A stretch of 64,000 nt of DNA from the NCBI GenBank assembly GCA_001801025.1, contig MGWO01000007.1, forward strand, positions 186,001-250,000, written 5' to 3'. Position 1 is the stretch's first letter. Each line of letters begins with the position of its first letter. This DNA comes from Gallionellales bacterium GWA2_54_124. Lineage in GTDB: Bacteria > Pseudomonadota > Gammaproteobacteria > Burkholderiales > Gallionellaceae. The notes beneath the pieces were generated by a model. It made no database searches. It was not told the origin of the DNA and worked only from the letters and a program-made list of their open reading frames with translations. The position numbers and the translations under genes were made by a program. Below are positions 19,178 to 29,046 of this stretch, one piece after another.

Positions 19178-19605
19178 GAGGGGTTCGCCTTCGCAAGGTC
19201 AAAATGTCGCATTTCGTAGCCGCGATCGCGGTAAAACTTGAAGCGTTCGCGACCTTTTCGGCTGTCGTCTTCATCGGTGCCGATAATTTCGATGACGCGT
19301 TCGAAGCGGCTGAAAAAAGGCGTGCATTCGTTGTGCAGGGTGATCAGCATGTCGTGGTGCGGAAAATGCTCGCCGCCATAGTGCAAGACCACCGGCATGC
19401 TTTCAGCCGCCGCTTCATCGCTTCTGCAGTGCGGGATAAAAGCGGTGTCGGGATATTGCCACAGCAGCTTATCGAGCATCTCGCAGTTTGTCGCATCAGG
19501 CAGGCTGATGACGGTGCGCAGGCCGTGCTGCATGGCCTTGTGGCTTAGCTGGCAGGCGGTGCGCAGTTTGTCGGATGAGCCGGTGTAAAAATCGACCTTA
19601 GTCAT
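19174..19605 (-). CDS. holC: DNA polymerase III chi subunit
   Basis: 143 residues starting MTKVDFYTGSSDKLRTACQL at 19605; an upstream in-frame ATG at 19629 lies next to pepA and adds nonconserved residues. The chi features are TACQLSHKAMQHGLRTVI, LLWQYPDTAFIPH and an inner ...ERVIEIIGTDEDDSRKGRERF, ending in FYRDRGYEMRHFDL. Chi links the clamp loader (through psi) to single-strand binding protein. It sits 7 nt after pepA, and both neighbours are close or overlapping, so the block is one transcript. Confidence 0.93.
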   Translation of the reverse strand: MTKVDFYTGSSDKLRTACQLSHKAMQHGLRTVISLPDATNCEMLDKLLWQYPDTAFIPHCRSDEAAAESMPVVLHYGGEHFPHHDMLITLHNECTPFFSRFERVIEIIGTDEDDSRKGRERFKFYRDRGYEMRHFDLAKANPS

Positions 19606-19612
19606 GGTGTCG

Positions 19613-21106
19613 TCATGCGTCTTTAGCATTCGCGCGATTGATTAAATATCGTGCAAGCAAGGGCACGGGCCGGCCGGTCGATCCCTTGTCTTTTCCTGAT
19701 TTCCAGGCTGTGCCGGCGATATCCAGATGTGCCCAGCGATAGTCCTTAGTGAAACGCGACAGGAAACAGGCGGCCGTCACACTACCTGCCGCCCGCCCGC
19801 CGATGTTCTGCATATCGGCAAAATTGCTGTCCAGTTGTGACTGATATTCGTCCCAAAGCGGCATGTGCCATGCCTTGTCGTTCGCGTATTCGCCCGCATC
19901 CGCCAGTTCTTTTGCCAGCGCATCCTGATTGCTGAACAGGCCGCTTGCTACACCGCCCAGCGCAATCACGCAGGCGCCGGTGAGCGTTGCGATATCGATT
20001 ACCGTATCCGGTTCGAAGCGCGCGGCATAGGTCAGCGCATCGCACAGGATCAAGCGGCCTTCGGCATCGGTGTTGAGGATTTCGATGGTGAGGCCGGCCA
20101 TGCTCTTTACGATGTCGCCCGGACGGCTGGCGGCGCCGTCCGGCATGTTTTCACTGCTCGGAATGACCGCGATGACGTTGAGATTAAGCGACATTTTGGC
20201 AATTGCCAGCATGGTGCCCAGCACGCTGGCCGCACCGCACATGTCGTATTTCATCTCGTCCATTTCGGCGCCGGGCTTGAGCGAAATGCCGCCCGAATCG
20301 AAAGTCAGGCCCTTACCGACCAGTACCACGGGTTTTTGTTTTTTGTCTGCGCCGCGATATTCCAGCGTGATCAGTTTTGCAGGCTCGCGGCTGCCGCGCG
20401 TGACGGACAGCAGGGAATGCATGCCTAGTTTTCCCATATCCTTTTCTTCGAGTATGGTCAATTTTAGCTTGTGTTCATCAGCCAATTTACTGGCCTGCTC
20501 TGCCAGATAGGTCGGTGTGCAGATGTTGCCCGGCAGATTGCCCAGATCTTTGGCCAGTCTCATGCCTTGCGCGATGGCGCTGGCCTGCACAACGGCGGTT
20601 TGTGCGGCGTTGCCGGGTTTCTTTGCGCAGCCTAGCAGGATTTTTCGCAGCAGCGGTTTGTCGGCCGGTTTGCTCTTGAGCTGGTCGCACTGGTAGGCGG
20701 ATTCGGCGGCGAGCAGCACGATCTGGTTGATTTTCCATGTTTCATCGCGCGCGATAACAGCAAGGTCTGACAGGTACAGCGCAGCGTCTTTGCAGATGGA
20801 TTTTTGCAGTGCGGCGAAGGTTGCGCGCAGCATGTCGAGAAAGCGTTTGGTGTCGAATTCTTCGATCTTACCCAGTCCTACCAGCAAGACGCGTTCGGCT
20901 GTGACGCCCGGCAGTGTGTGCAGCATCAGGCTGCTGCCGGACTTGCCTGTCATGTCGCCGCGCGCCACGAGCCGGCTTAGCTGATGATCGGCGGCTTTAT
21001 CGAAGATGTGCGCGGCGGGAGACAGTTGTCCGCCTTCAAAAACGCCTAAAACCACGCAAGCGCTGCGCTGATTTTCCGGACTGCTTTGTTTTATGCTAAA
21101 TTCCAT
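19613..21106 (-). CDS. pepA: Leucyl aminopeptidase (M17 family)
   Basis: 497 residues. The M17 catalytic signature NTDAEGRL is present, as are GKGLTFDSGGISLKPG and the metal-binding KYDMCGAASVLG; the C-terminal half ends WAHLDIAGTAW. PepA is a hexameric, metal-dependent cytoplasmic aminopeptidase. In E. coli it also acts as a DNA-binding accessory factor for Xer recombination and carAB control. It is the first gene of the minus-strand pepA-holC-valS unit. It is divergent from lptF, and the two starts are nearly face to face. Confidence 0.97.
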   Translation of the reverse strand: MEFSIKQSSPENQRSACVVLGVFEGGQLSPAAHIFDKAADHQLSRLVARGDMTGKSGSSLMLHTLPGVTAERVLLVGLGKIEEFDTKRFLDMLRATFAALQKSICKDAALYLSDLAVIARDETWKINQIVLLAAESAYQCDQLKSKPADKPLLRKILLGCAKKPGNAAQTAVVQASAIAQGMRLAKDLGNLPGNICTPTYLAEQASKLADEHKLKLTILEEKDMGKLGMHSLLSVTRGSREPAKLITLEYRGADKKQKPVVLVGKGLTFDSGGISLKPGAEMDEMKYDMCGAASVLGTMLAIAKMSLNLNVIAVIPSSENMPDGAASRPGDIVKSMAGLTIEILNTDAEGRLILCDALTYAARFEPDTVIDIATLTGACVIALGGVASGLFSNQDALAKELADAGEYANDKAWHMPLWDEYQSQLDSNFADMQNIGGRAAGSVTAACFLSRFTKDYRWAHLDIAGTAWKSGKDKGSTGRPVPLLARYLINRANAKDA

Positions 21107-21131
21107 GCGTTGCCCCTATATTTTCAATCCG

Positions 21132-22265
21132 ATGCCCGATTATCCGCAAACTGCCCGCATAAAGTCAAAGTTGTTTCGCCAGAGACAATTTCAACGCGCC
21201 TTAGTGCTTGAATTTGCCGGCAACGGCGTACTGGTGTTTGCGATTTTGCTGGGTATCGTCGTAATTAGCCAGCTCATTCGATTTTTAGGCGAGGCGGTCA
21301 GCGGCAAGCTGGCAGTCGACGGTGTTCTGGCGTTGCTGGGTTTTAGTGCGCTCAATTATCTGCCCGTGCTGCTGTCGATGAGCCTGTTTATCTCTATTTT
21401 GCTGACTTTGTCGCGCTGTTATCGCGACAGCGAAATGGTCGTGTGGTTTTCTGCCGGCATAGGGCTGACGCGCTGGATACGACCGGTTGCGCTGTTCGCA
21501 GCGCCTGTGGTGACCGTAATCGCGCTGCTCAGTCTGGTGTTATCGCCCTGGGCGATGAAAAGAGCGGATAATTTTAAGGCGCAGCTGGAGAGCCGCGATG
21601 AGTTGGCGACGCTGACGCCCGGCGTTTTTCGCGAATCAGGGCAATCAGATCGCGTGTATTTCGTAGAAACAGTCGATGTTGGAAATGGACGAATCGGCAA
21701 TATTTTTGTGCGTTCGGTGCAAAATTCGCAAATGGGTACGATGGTGGCACGCGAAGGCTTGCAGCAAACCATGCCGAACGGGGATCGTTTTCTGGTTTTG
21801 CTCAATGGCACGCGTTACGAGGGGACGCCAGGCGAGCGCGATTACCGTATTGTTGAGTTTGAGCGCTACGCGATGCGTATTGACAGTGCGGCGAGTAAAC
21901 AGCTGCTGCCAAATGTGCGTACGCTGTCGACCCTAGAATTATGGCGCAATCCGACGCGCTGGAACTTATCCGAGTTGGAATGGCGTTTAGGGTTGCCTAT
22001 CAGTGCGGCGGTGCTCTCCCTTCTGGCGATTTCGTTAAGTTATGTCAATCCGCGTGCCGGGCGTTCGTTTAACCTTGTTCTAGCGATGGTGTTGTATATG
22101 CTGTACAGCAATATGATCAGTGTGACGAATGCCTGGGTGGGGCAGGGTAAATTGTCTCCCGGTATCGGACTTTGGGGGATTCATGCTCTGATGCTATTGA
22201 TCACTGGACTATTTTTCTACCATCGCATTTCGCTGTTTTCCTGGCGCCGGGTGTTTAATAAATGA
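21132..22265 (+). CDS. lptF: Lipopolysaccharide export permease LptF
   Basis: LptF and LptG form the membrane part of the LptB2FG transporter that extracts LPS from the inner membrane. This protein has the YjgP/YjgQ fold: an N-terminal helix pair (LVFAILLGIVVISQLIRFLG), a periplasmic jellyroll (about 130-260) and four C-terminal helices (LPISAAVLSLLAISLSY...NPRAGRSFN). The start is uncertain. The frame opens at 21093 inside pepA, ATG at 21132 is used here, and a TTG at 21171 would also leave the conserved core intact. The stop overlaps the lptG start (ATGA). Confidence 0.93.
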   Translation: MPDYPQTARIKSKLFRQRQFQRALVLEFAGNGVLVFAILLGIVVISQLIRFLGEAVSGKLAVDGVLALLGFSALNYLPVLLSMSLFISILLTLSRCYRDSEMVVWFSAGIGLTRWIRPVALFAAPVVTVIALLSLVLSPWAMKRADNFKAQLESRDELATLTPGVFRESGQSDRVYFVETVDVGNGRIGNIFVRSVQNSQMGTMVAREGLQQTMPNGDRFLVLLNGTRYEGTPGERDYRIVEFERYAMRIDSAASKQLLPNVRTLSTLELWRNPTRWNLSELEWRLGLPISAAVLSLLAISLSYVNPRAGRSFNLVLAMVLYMLYSNMISVTNAWVGQGKLSPGIGLWGIHALMLLITGLFFYHRISLFSWRRVFNK

Positions 22266-23338
22266 ATCTGCTGACTCGTTATCTGGCGCGGGAAATCTAC
22301 GCCAGCATCGCACTGGTGTTTGCAGCGCTGATCATGTTGTTTGCTTTTCTTGATTTTATCGGTCAGCTGGGGACCATGGGCTACGGACAATACAGTCTGG
22401 GTTATGTAGTGTTGTTCGTGCTGCTGACCATCCCCGGCCATATTTATGAATTGTTTCCGGTGGCCGTTTTGATCGGCACGATCGTAGCGCTGGTACAAAT
22501 GGCGGCGCGCTCTGAACTCACGATTTACCGCGCATCGGGTGCATCAACCGGGCAGATGCTGGGAGCGCTGTGTAAGATTGCTGTGCCGATGATACTGCTG
22601 AGTTTTATTTGCGGTGAGTTGATTGCGCCGCCCAGTGAGCGTCTGGCACAGAAGCTTCGTCTTAAGGCATTGAATACGCAGGTGTCTTTGCAGGCATTTC
22701 GCTCAGGTGTCTGGGTTAAGGACGATGCCAGTTTTGTCAATGTCAGAAGCGTGATGCCCGACACCAGTTTGTCGGATATCGACATTTATACCTTCGATCA
22801 ATCTTTTCATATGAATTCAGTTATCCGCGCGAAGCGGGCAAGTTATCTGGAGCCGGGTGTTTGGCAGTTGCACGATGTGCTTGAAACAAGTTTCGCCGCG
22901 CAGGGTGTCAGCACTAAATCCATGCCGATGCGGGAATGGCAGTCTGCGTTGACGCCCGGAATACTCAGTGTGATGCTGGTTGTACCTGAACAAATGTCCG
23001 CGCTGGATCTGTATAAATATGCCAGCCATTTAAAGGAAAACAAGCAGCAGAGCGCGCGCTACGAAATCGCGATGTGGAATAAGCTGGTTTACCCGTTTGC
23101 GCTGCTGGTGATGATGGTGCTGGCGCTGCCGTTTGCCTCGTATCAGCGGCGTGCAGGCGGCGTCAGTATCCTTGTTTTTATGGGAATTGTGCTGGGGTTG
23201 GTGTTTCACTTTGCCGGACGACTTGTGGGTAGTCTGGGGTCGCTCAATGACTGGCAGCCCTTGTTCAGTGCGACTGCAATGACGGGCGTGTTTTTACTGA
23301 TCGGTGCGTTTATGTTGTGGCGAGTGGAGCGGCGCTAA
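22262..23338 (+). CDS. lptG: Lipopolysaccharide export permease LptG
   Basis: 358 residues, the second YjgP/YjgQ-type permease. The N-terminal MNLLTRYLAREIYASIALVF, the segment LGALCKIAVPMILLSFICGE and the C-terminal LVYPFALLVMMVLALPFASYQ...GGVSILVFMGIVLGL are typical. It is coupled to lptF by a 4-nt overlap and works with it as a heterodimer with LptB (gene not in the window). It ends 15 bp from the convergent DUF3106 gene, with no obvious terminator between. Confidence 0.95.
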   Translation: MNLLTRYLAREIYASIALVFAALIMLFAFLDFIGQLGTMGYGQYSLGYVVLFVLLTIPGHIYELFPVAVLIGTIVALVQMAARSELTIYRASGASTGQMLGALCKIAVPMILLSFICGELIAPPSERLAQKLRLKALNTQVSLQAFRSGVWVKDDASFVNVRSVMPDTSLSDIDIYTFDQSFHMNSVIRAKRASYLEPGVWQLHDVLETSFAAQGVSTKSMPMREWQSALTPGILSVMLVVPEQMSALDLYKYASHLKENKQQSARYEIAMWNKLVYPFALLVMMVLALPFASYQRRAGGVSILVFMGIVLGLVFHFAGRLVGSLGSLNDWQPLFSATAMTGVFLLIGAFMLWRVERR

Positions 23339-23353
23339 AGGCGTTCCGTTTTG

Positions 23354-23761
23354 TTACGGCTGGACGGCAGCGGGTGCAACGCCGCTGACCGGTTGTTGTA
23401 TTTTAACCGCCTGATTCTGTTTAACCATCTGTTTGATCTGTTCGCGTTTTTCTGCGGGAATCTGGCTGAACGCGCGATATTTTTCGCGGGCCGCCTGACG
23501 CTGTGCCGGCGTGAGTTGGGCCCAGGTCACCAGACGATTCTGGAAACGGCGCTTCTCATCCATTTTGAGCTTGGGATAATGCTGCGCCAGTATGCGCAAA
23601 TTGTGCTGCTGCTTTTCCGGCAGGCTATTCCATTGCGGATGCAGCGGCGCCAGTGCTTCGCGCTCTGCCGGTGGCAGGGCGGACCAGGGCTCGGGGGCTG
23701 CGGCAGCGGTTTGTGCGGTAAGCGTACAAATAACGGCCATCGCGACGATCAGTTTATTCAT
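23354..23761 (-). CDS. DUF3106-family exported protein
   Basis: 135 residues with a signal peptide (MNKLIVAMAVICTLTAQTAAAA). The start at 23761 fits the signal peptide better than 23794. The mature part repeats short helical units of the kind (W)xxLxPxxREALxPL...W: EPWSALPPAEREALAPLHPQ, WNSLPEKQQHNLRILAQHYP and WAQLTPAQRQAAREKYRAFS. This matches DUF3106 and recalls periplasmic Spy/CpxP-like LTxxQ repeats, though homology to those is not shown. It overlaps the upstream DUF3619 gene by 8 nt. The function is unknown. Confidence 0.82.
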   Translation of the reverse strand: MNKLIVAMAVICTLTAQTAAAAPEPWSALPPAEREALAPLHPQWNSLPEKQQHNLRILAQHYPKLKMDEKRRFQNRLVTWAQLTPAQRQAAREKYRAFSQIPAEKREQIKQMVKQNQAVKIQQPVSGVAPAAVQP

Positions 23762-24098
23762 GCTGATCAACAAAGACCTCGATTGGCAGATCATCCGTCA
23801 GTATTTCCATATCGACGGGCATTTGGGCGTCTTGCCAGTATCCGATCGCGCCGATGAGGATGGCTGCCAGTATGATGCTCGTTGCGATCCATTGATGGGT
23901 TGAGTGGGGCATCAGATGATGCGCACGATGGCCAATTGTGCTGAGCGAAAATACAGGTTCTGCAACGCGTTGTTTATCCAGTGCGACGGTATGCGCCTGA
24001 CGCAATGCGGATAAAACGCTGTCATCCAGTTGATCGGTGCTGCTGCTCAGCAGTTTGGCGATGTGCTGGTGATTGATGTGCTGCGAATATTTTTTCAT
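23754..24098 (-). CDS. DUF3619-family single-span membrane protein, possible anti-sigma factor
   Basis: 114 residues. The N-terminal cytoplasmic part (about 1-70) has LLSSSTDQLDDSVLSALRQAHTVAL. One membrane span follows (WIATSIILAAILIGAIGYW, about 69-87), then a short acidic C-terminus. This topology, and a 4-nt overlap with the sigma-factor gene upstream, suggest an anti-sigma role, but no zinc-binding anti-sigma motif is visible, so that is inference. The family DUF3619 is found mainly in betaproteobacteria beside such a sigma gene. Confidence 0.78.
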   Translation of the reverse strand: MKKYSQHINHQHIAKLLSSSTDQLDDSVLSALRQAHTVALDKQRVAEPVFSLSTIGHRAHHLMPHSTHQWIATSIILAAILIGAIGYWQDAQMPVDMEILTDDLPIEVFVDQHE

Positions 24099-24664
24099 GG
24101 TAGTTCTACTCCTAATGCTTTGAGCGCAGTTGCCAGCGCGTGATTTGCTCTCGAGCAGTGTGTTTTAACGCTGCCTTCGGTGCAACCCATAGCGATTGCT
24201 GTCTCGGCTGTATCTAATCCTTCCCAGTAACGCAGCAGGAAGGCTTCGCGTTGACGCGCAGGAAGATTACTTAATGCATTTTCAATCAGCGCAATGGTCT
24301 GCTTTTGCCCGAATGCAGCATCGGGGATGGCAGGTGCACTTTGATTGTCGCTGTCTTCGAGTACATCCAGCGGATCAAATTCCTCTTCCGCGTGTTTCGA
24401 GCCGAAGGCGGAAAACAGCGTGGTCCATTTTGACCTGACCTGCTGGCGACGGCAATAATCGCGTATGGTGTTTTGCAAGATGCGATGAAACAGCAGCGGC
24501 AACTCTTCCGCTGGCTTATCGCCATATTTTTCCGCCAGCTTGACCATCGCGTCCTGAACCACGTCCAGTGCGATGTGGCTGTCGTGCATTGCAAACACAG
24601 CATGTTTGTAAGCGCGGCGTTCGATGCGGCTTAAAAATTGGCTTAATTCGACTTGAGTTGCCAG
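24095..24664 (-). CDS. ECF-type sigma-70 family RNA polymerase sigma factor
   Basis: Region 2 (DSHIALDVVQDAMVKLAEKY, LPLLFHRILQNTIRDYCRRQ) and region 4 (IENALSNLPARQREAFLLRY, WEGLDTAETAIAMGCTEGSVKTH) are both present, linked by an acidic stretch. The start is the interesting point. The frame runs back to an ATG at 24727 with no ribosome-binding site. A perfect AAGGAG lies 6 nt before a CTG at 24664, which would give LATQVELSQFLSRIERRAYK, close to the N-terminus I expect for this family. CTG initiation is rare, so the start remains open. The downstream genes are translationally coupled. Confidence 0.88.
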   Translation of the reverse strand: MATQVELSQFLSRIERRAYKHAVFAMHDSHIALDVVQDAMVKLAEKYGDKPAEELPLLFHRILQNTIRDYCRRQQVRSKWTTLFSAFGSKHAEEEFDPLDVLEDSDNQSAPAIPDAAFGQKQTIALIENALSNLPARQREAFLLRYWEGLDTAETAIAMGCTEGSVKTHCSRANHALATALKALGVELP

Positions 24665-24748
24665 TTGATACTCCTTGCATTTGAGCACGAATGTTAGCAA
24701 ATTATATGGAGTTCTGCTAAAAATCATGCGGATATACGCGGCAAATGG

Positions 24749-24777
24749 TTGACCAAAAGTCCGCTTGCCATTATCTT
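24749..24777 (+). promoter_or_regulatory. Likely sigma-70 promoter of ilvBHC
   Basis: TTGACC (24749-24754, five of six consensus bases) and TATCTT (24772-24777, four of six) are 17 bp apart. Transcription would start near 24784, about 30 nt before the ilvB ATG. This leaves little room for an attenuator leader. The call rests only on sequence match and position. Confidence 0.5.
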
Positions 24778-24813
24778 ACGCAGTTCTTTTGAATTAATCA
24801 TAGGGTGTTTGTC

Positions 24814-26523
24814 ATGGAAATGACCGGCGCGGAAATAACCATCCGTTGTTTGCAGGAAGAAGGGGTCGAATTTTTATTCGGTTATCCGGGCGGTGCGGTG
24901 CTGCATATATACGACGCGCTTTTTCAGCAGGACAAAGTCAAGCACATCCTCGTGCGTCACGAACAGGCAGCTGTACATGCGGCTGACGGCTATGCACGCT
25001 CATCCGACAAGGTCGGTGTGGCGCTGGTGACCTCAGGCCCCGGTCTGACCAATGCGGTCACCGGGATTGCGACTGCCTATATGGACTCCATCCCCATGGT
25101 GGTCATCAGCGGTCAAGTGCCGACCTATGCGATCGGCGAGGACGCGTTTCAGGAAGTCGATGCGGTCGGCATTACGCGTCCCTGTGTGAAGCATAATTTT
25201 TTGGTCAAAGACGTCAAAGACATCGCCTCGACCATCAAGAAAGCTTTTTATCTTGCGAAATCGGGACGTCCGGGGCCAGTGCTGGTGGATATCCCTAAAG
25301 ACGTTTCAGCACACAAAACTGAGTTTGTCTACCCGGCTACGGTCAATATTCGCTCTTACCATCCGCAAGGGCGCGGCGACAGCCAGCAGATCAGGCAGGC
25401 GGCGCAGCTGTTACTGGAGGCTAAACGTCCGATGATCTATGCAGGCGGCGGGGTTGTGCTCTCCGGTGCAGCGGCTCAGCTGACCGATCTGGTTCGTCTT
25501 TTGGGTTTTCCTTGTACCAACACCCTGATGGGATTGGGTGGCTATCCGGCTAACGACAAGCAATATGTCGGCATGCTGGGGATGCACGGCACCTATGAGG
25601 CCAACATGTCGATGCAGCATTGCGACGTGCTGGTGGCGATCGGCGCGCGTTTCGATGATCGCGTGATCGGTAATGTCGAGCATTTCGCGCAGGTGCCGCG
25701 TAAGATTATCCATATCGATATCGATCCCTCATCAATCGCCAAGCGCGTTAAGGTTGATGTGCCTATCGTCGGGGATTTGAAACTGGTGCTCGACGAATTG
25801 CTGAGCGTGTTGCGCAGCAGTCGTCAAAAGCCGGATGCGGGTGAGATGTCTGCCTGGTGGAGTCAAATCGAAGAATGGCGCGGGATTGGTGGCGGATTAC
25901 ACTACCGGAATTCGACGGAAATCATCAAGCCGCAATTTGTCATTGAGACGCTGCACAAACTGACCGGCGGCGATGCGTTTGTCACATCCGACGTCGGGCA
26001 GCATCAGATGTGGGCGGCGCAATACTACAAGTTTAATCATCCGCGTCGCTGGATTAATTCAGGCGGACTGGGCACGATGGGATTCGGCTTGCCTGCCGCG
26101 ATGGGGGTTCAGTTGAAGCATCCGGGCGAGACGGTTGCCTGCGTCACTGGCGAGGGCAGCATTCAGATGAACATTCAGGAGCTCTCAACCTGTAAGCAGT
26201 ATCACTTGCCGATCAAGGTGCTCTCGCTCAATAACGGCTATCTGGGGATGGTGCGTCAGTGGCAGGAATTCTTTCACGGCAACCGTTTCTCCGAGTCCTA
26301 TATGGATGCATTACCTGACTTTGTAAAGGTTGCCGAAGCCTACGGGCATATCGGTATTCGTATCGATAAACCTTGCGATGTGGAACCTGCGATTATCGAA
26401 GCCTTGTCGCGTAAAAATGATCTGGTGTTCATGGATTTCAGAACCGATCCGACCGAGAATGTGTTTCCTATGGTGCCGGGCGGCAAGGGGTTGTCTGAAG
26501 TCGTTTTGTCGGAGGATTTATAA
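24814..26523 (+). CDS. ilvB: Acetolactate synthase large (catalytic) subunit
   Basis: 569 residues from the ATG at 24814, giving MEMTGAEITIRCLQEEGVEF. It is a TPP- and FAD-dependent enzyme of valine, leucine and isoleucine synthesis. The N-terminal TPP domain (FGYPGGAVLHIYDALF, LVRHEQAAVHAADGYA), the central domain and the C-terminal TPP-binding motif (VTGEGSIQMNIQELSTC...LNNGYLGMVRQWQ) are all present, in the size and form of the biosynthetic IlvI/IlvB type. The stop codon shares one base with the ilvH start, so the two subunits are coupled. Confidence 0.97.
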   Translation: MEMTGAEITIRCLQEEGVEFLFGYPGGAVLHIYDALFQQDKVKHILVRHEQAAVHAADGYARSSDKVGVALVTSGPGLTNAVTGIATAYMDSIPMVVISGQVPTYAIGEDAFQEVDAVGITRPCVKHNFLVKDVKDIASTIKKAFYLAKSGRPGPVLVDIPKDVSAHKTEFVYPATVNIRSYHPQGRGDSQQIRQAAQLLLEAKRPMIYAGGGVVLSGAAAQLTDLVRLLGFPCTNTLMGLGGYPANDKQYVGMLGMHGTYEANMSMQHCDVLVAIGARFDDRVIGNVEHFAQVPRKIIHIDIDPSSIAKRVKVDVPIVGDLKLVLDELLSVLRSSRQKPDAGEMSAWWSQIEEWRGIGGGLHYRNSTEIIKPQFVIETLHKLTGGDAFVTSDVGQHQMWAAQYYKFNHPRRWINSGGLGTMGFGLPAAMGVQLKHPGETVACVTGEGSIQMNIQELSTCKQYHLPIKVLSLNNGYLGMVRQWQEFFHGNRFSESYMDALPDFVKVAEAYGHIGIRIDKPCDVEPAIIEALSRKNDLVFMDFRTDPTENVFPMVPGGKGLSEVVLSEDL

Positions 26524-27014
26524 TGCGCCATATTATTTCCTTATTGATGGAAAACGAAGCAGGTGCGTTGTCGCGTGTGGCGGGATTATTTTCGGCGCGC
26601 GGCTATAATATCGAGTCGTTGACGGTAGCGCCGACCGAAGACGCAAGTCTGTCGCGCATGACCATCGTTACCAGCGGTTCAGACGCCATCATCGAGCAGA
26701 TCACCAAACAGCTCAATAAGCTGGTCGATGTAGTGTCGGTGATGGATCTGAGCGAAGGTGAACACATCGAGCGCGAACTGATGCTGGTTAAATTGCGTGC
26801 TGAAGGGGATGCGCGCGATGAACTCAAGCGCATGACGGATATCTTCCGCGGGCGGATTTTGGACGTGACCGATCATACCTACACCATTGAGCTGACGGGA
26901 AGTCGTGTCAAACTGGACAGTTTTATCGATGCCATCGGGCGTGATCTGATACTGGAAACGGTTCGTACCGGTGCTTCAGGTATCGGGCGTGGTAACCGGA
27001 TACTGAGTTTGTAG
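26523..27014 (+). CDS. ilvH: Acetolactate synthase small (regulatory) subunit
   Basis: 163 residues, the same length as E. coli IlvH. The N-terminal ACT domain (MRHIISLLMENEAGALSRVA, YNIESLTVAPTEDASLSRMT) senses valine for feedback inhibition. The C-terminal domain (RELMLVKLRAEGDARDE, FRGRILDVTDHTYTIEL) helps activate the catalytic subunit. It lies 48 bp before ilvC, without a terminator, so ilvBHC is one operon. Confidence 0.97.
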   Translation: MRHIISLLMENEAGALSRVAGLFSARGYNIESLTVAPTEDASLSRMTIVTSGSDAIIEQITKQLNKLVDVVSVMDLSEGEHIERELMLVKLRAEGDARDELKRMTDIFRGRILDVTDHTYTIELTGSRVKLDSFIDAIGRDLILETVRTGASGIGRGNRILSL

Positions 27015-27023
27015 AGTTTTTAA

Positions 27024-28079
<1,056 letters not shown>

Positions 28080-28092
28080 AAAGTAGCTAGAC

Positions 28093-28183
28093 GTCAGTGG
28101 TCAGCGGGGAGTAGTCAGTGGAGAGCGATTTTCACTTGCTATTCCCTATTTTTTTGCCATGAAATTTCCCGCTTTCCACTGAC
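28093..28183. repeat. Degenerate GTCAGTGG repeats and inverted repeat after ilvC
   Basis: GTCAGTGG occurs at 28093-28100 and again within GTCAGTGGA at 28114-28122; TCCACTGAC, its reverse complement, is at 28175-28183. The 52-nt loop is AT-rich. Such GTCAGTGG/GTGAGTAG-like arrays occur in many betaproteobacterial intergenic regions. It could form a long hairpin after ilvC, but there is no T-run, so I do not call it a terminator. Nothing else is recognised between ilvC and pssA. Confidence 0.4.
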
Positions 28184-28275
28184 AACTTCCGAGGCTTCTG
28201 CAGGATACCCATTATTTTCATTCCCAGCTAAGTCTTGTGCTGGCAGTAATGGCATAAAACAGGTAATCTTCTGCT

Positions 28276-29019
28276 ATGGACGAATACACTACACGCAAAC
28301 CAATGAATTTACGCAGACGCGGCATTTATCTGTTGCCGAATCTGTTTACTACCGGTGCGCTGTTCGCAGGTTTTTACGCCATCGTGCAATCGATGAACGG
28401 GAAATTCGAATATGCGGCTGTCGCTATTTTTGTTGCGATGGTGCTCGATGGCTTAGACGGCCGGGTGGCGCGCATGACGCACACGCAGAGTGAGTTTGGT
28501 GCACAGTACGATAGTTTGTCCGATATGGTGTCCTTCGGTGTTGCGCCGTCCTTGGTCATGTATGAATGGGCCTTGAAAGGGCTCGGAAAATGGGGCTGGT
28601 TCGCCGCCTTCATCTACTGCGTTGCCACGGCTTTGCGTCTCGCACGCTTCAATACCAATATCGAGGTCGTCGATAAAAATTATTTTCAGGGTCTGCCCAG
28701 CCCCGCAGCGGCAGCCTTAGTGGCGGGGTTTGTCTGGGTGATGCTTGACTACGGTTATTCGGGCGAGTCCTTGCGCTGGTATGCGGCAACCCTGACGGTG
28801 TTCGCAGGTTTGAGCATGGTGAGCAATCTGCCTTTTTACAGTTTTAAAACAATCAATATGCGCAAGAGTGTGCCGTTTCTGGTTGTTTTTCTTGCCGCGA
28901 TGTTCTTTGTGCTGATTTCGAGCGATCCTCCGCGCGTACTGTTTGCAATTTTTCTTTGCTACGCATTGTCAGGATTTGTGATGTGGTTTTTGAAGCGGAG
29001 CAGCAAGCCCATTGCGTGA
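28276..29019 (+). CDS. pssA: CDP-diacylglycerol-serine O-phosphatidyltransferase
   Basis: 247 residues. The CDP-alcohol phosphatidyltransferase motif DGLDGRVARMTHTQSEFGAQYDSLSD (DGx2AR...Gx3Dx3D) starts near residue 57. Several membrane spans follow (LVVFLAAMFFVLI, LFAIFLCYALSGFVMWFL). PssA makes phosphatidylserine, the precursor of phosphatidylethanolamine. A second ATG at 28303 is possible, but the first has AGGT upstream. In many betaproteobacteria psd lies next to pssA; here it is absent. Confidence 0.93.
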   Translation: MDEYTTRKPMNLRRRGIYLLPNLFTTGALFAGFYAIVQSMNGKFEYAAVAIFVAMVLDGLDGRVARMTHTQSEFGAQYDSLSDMVSFGVAPSLVMYEWALKGLGKWGWFAAFIYCVATALRLARFNTNIEVVDKNYFQGLPSPAAAALVAGFVWVMLDYGYSGESLRWYAATLTVFAGLSMVSNLPFYSFKTINMRKSVPFLVVFLAAMFFVLISSDPPRVLFAIFLCYALSGFVMWFLKRSSKPIA

Positions 29020-29046
29020 GTTGCCAAAACTCGTTATATTCGCGAC

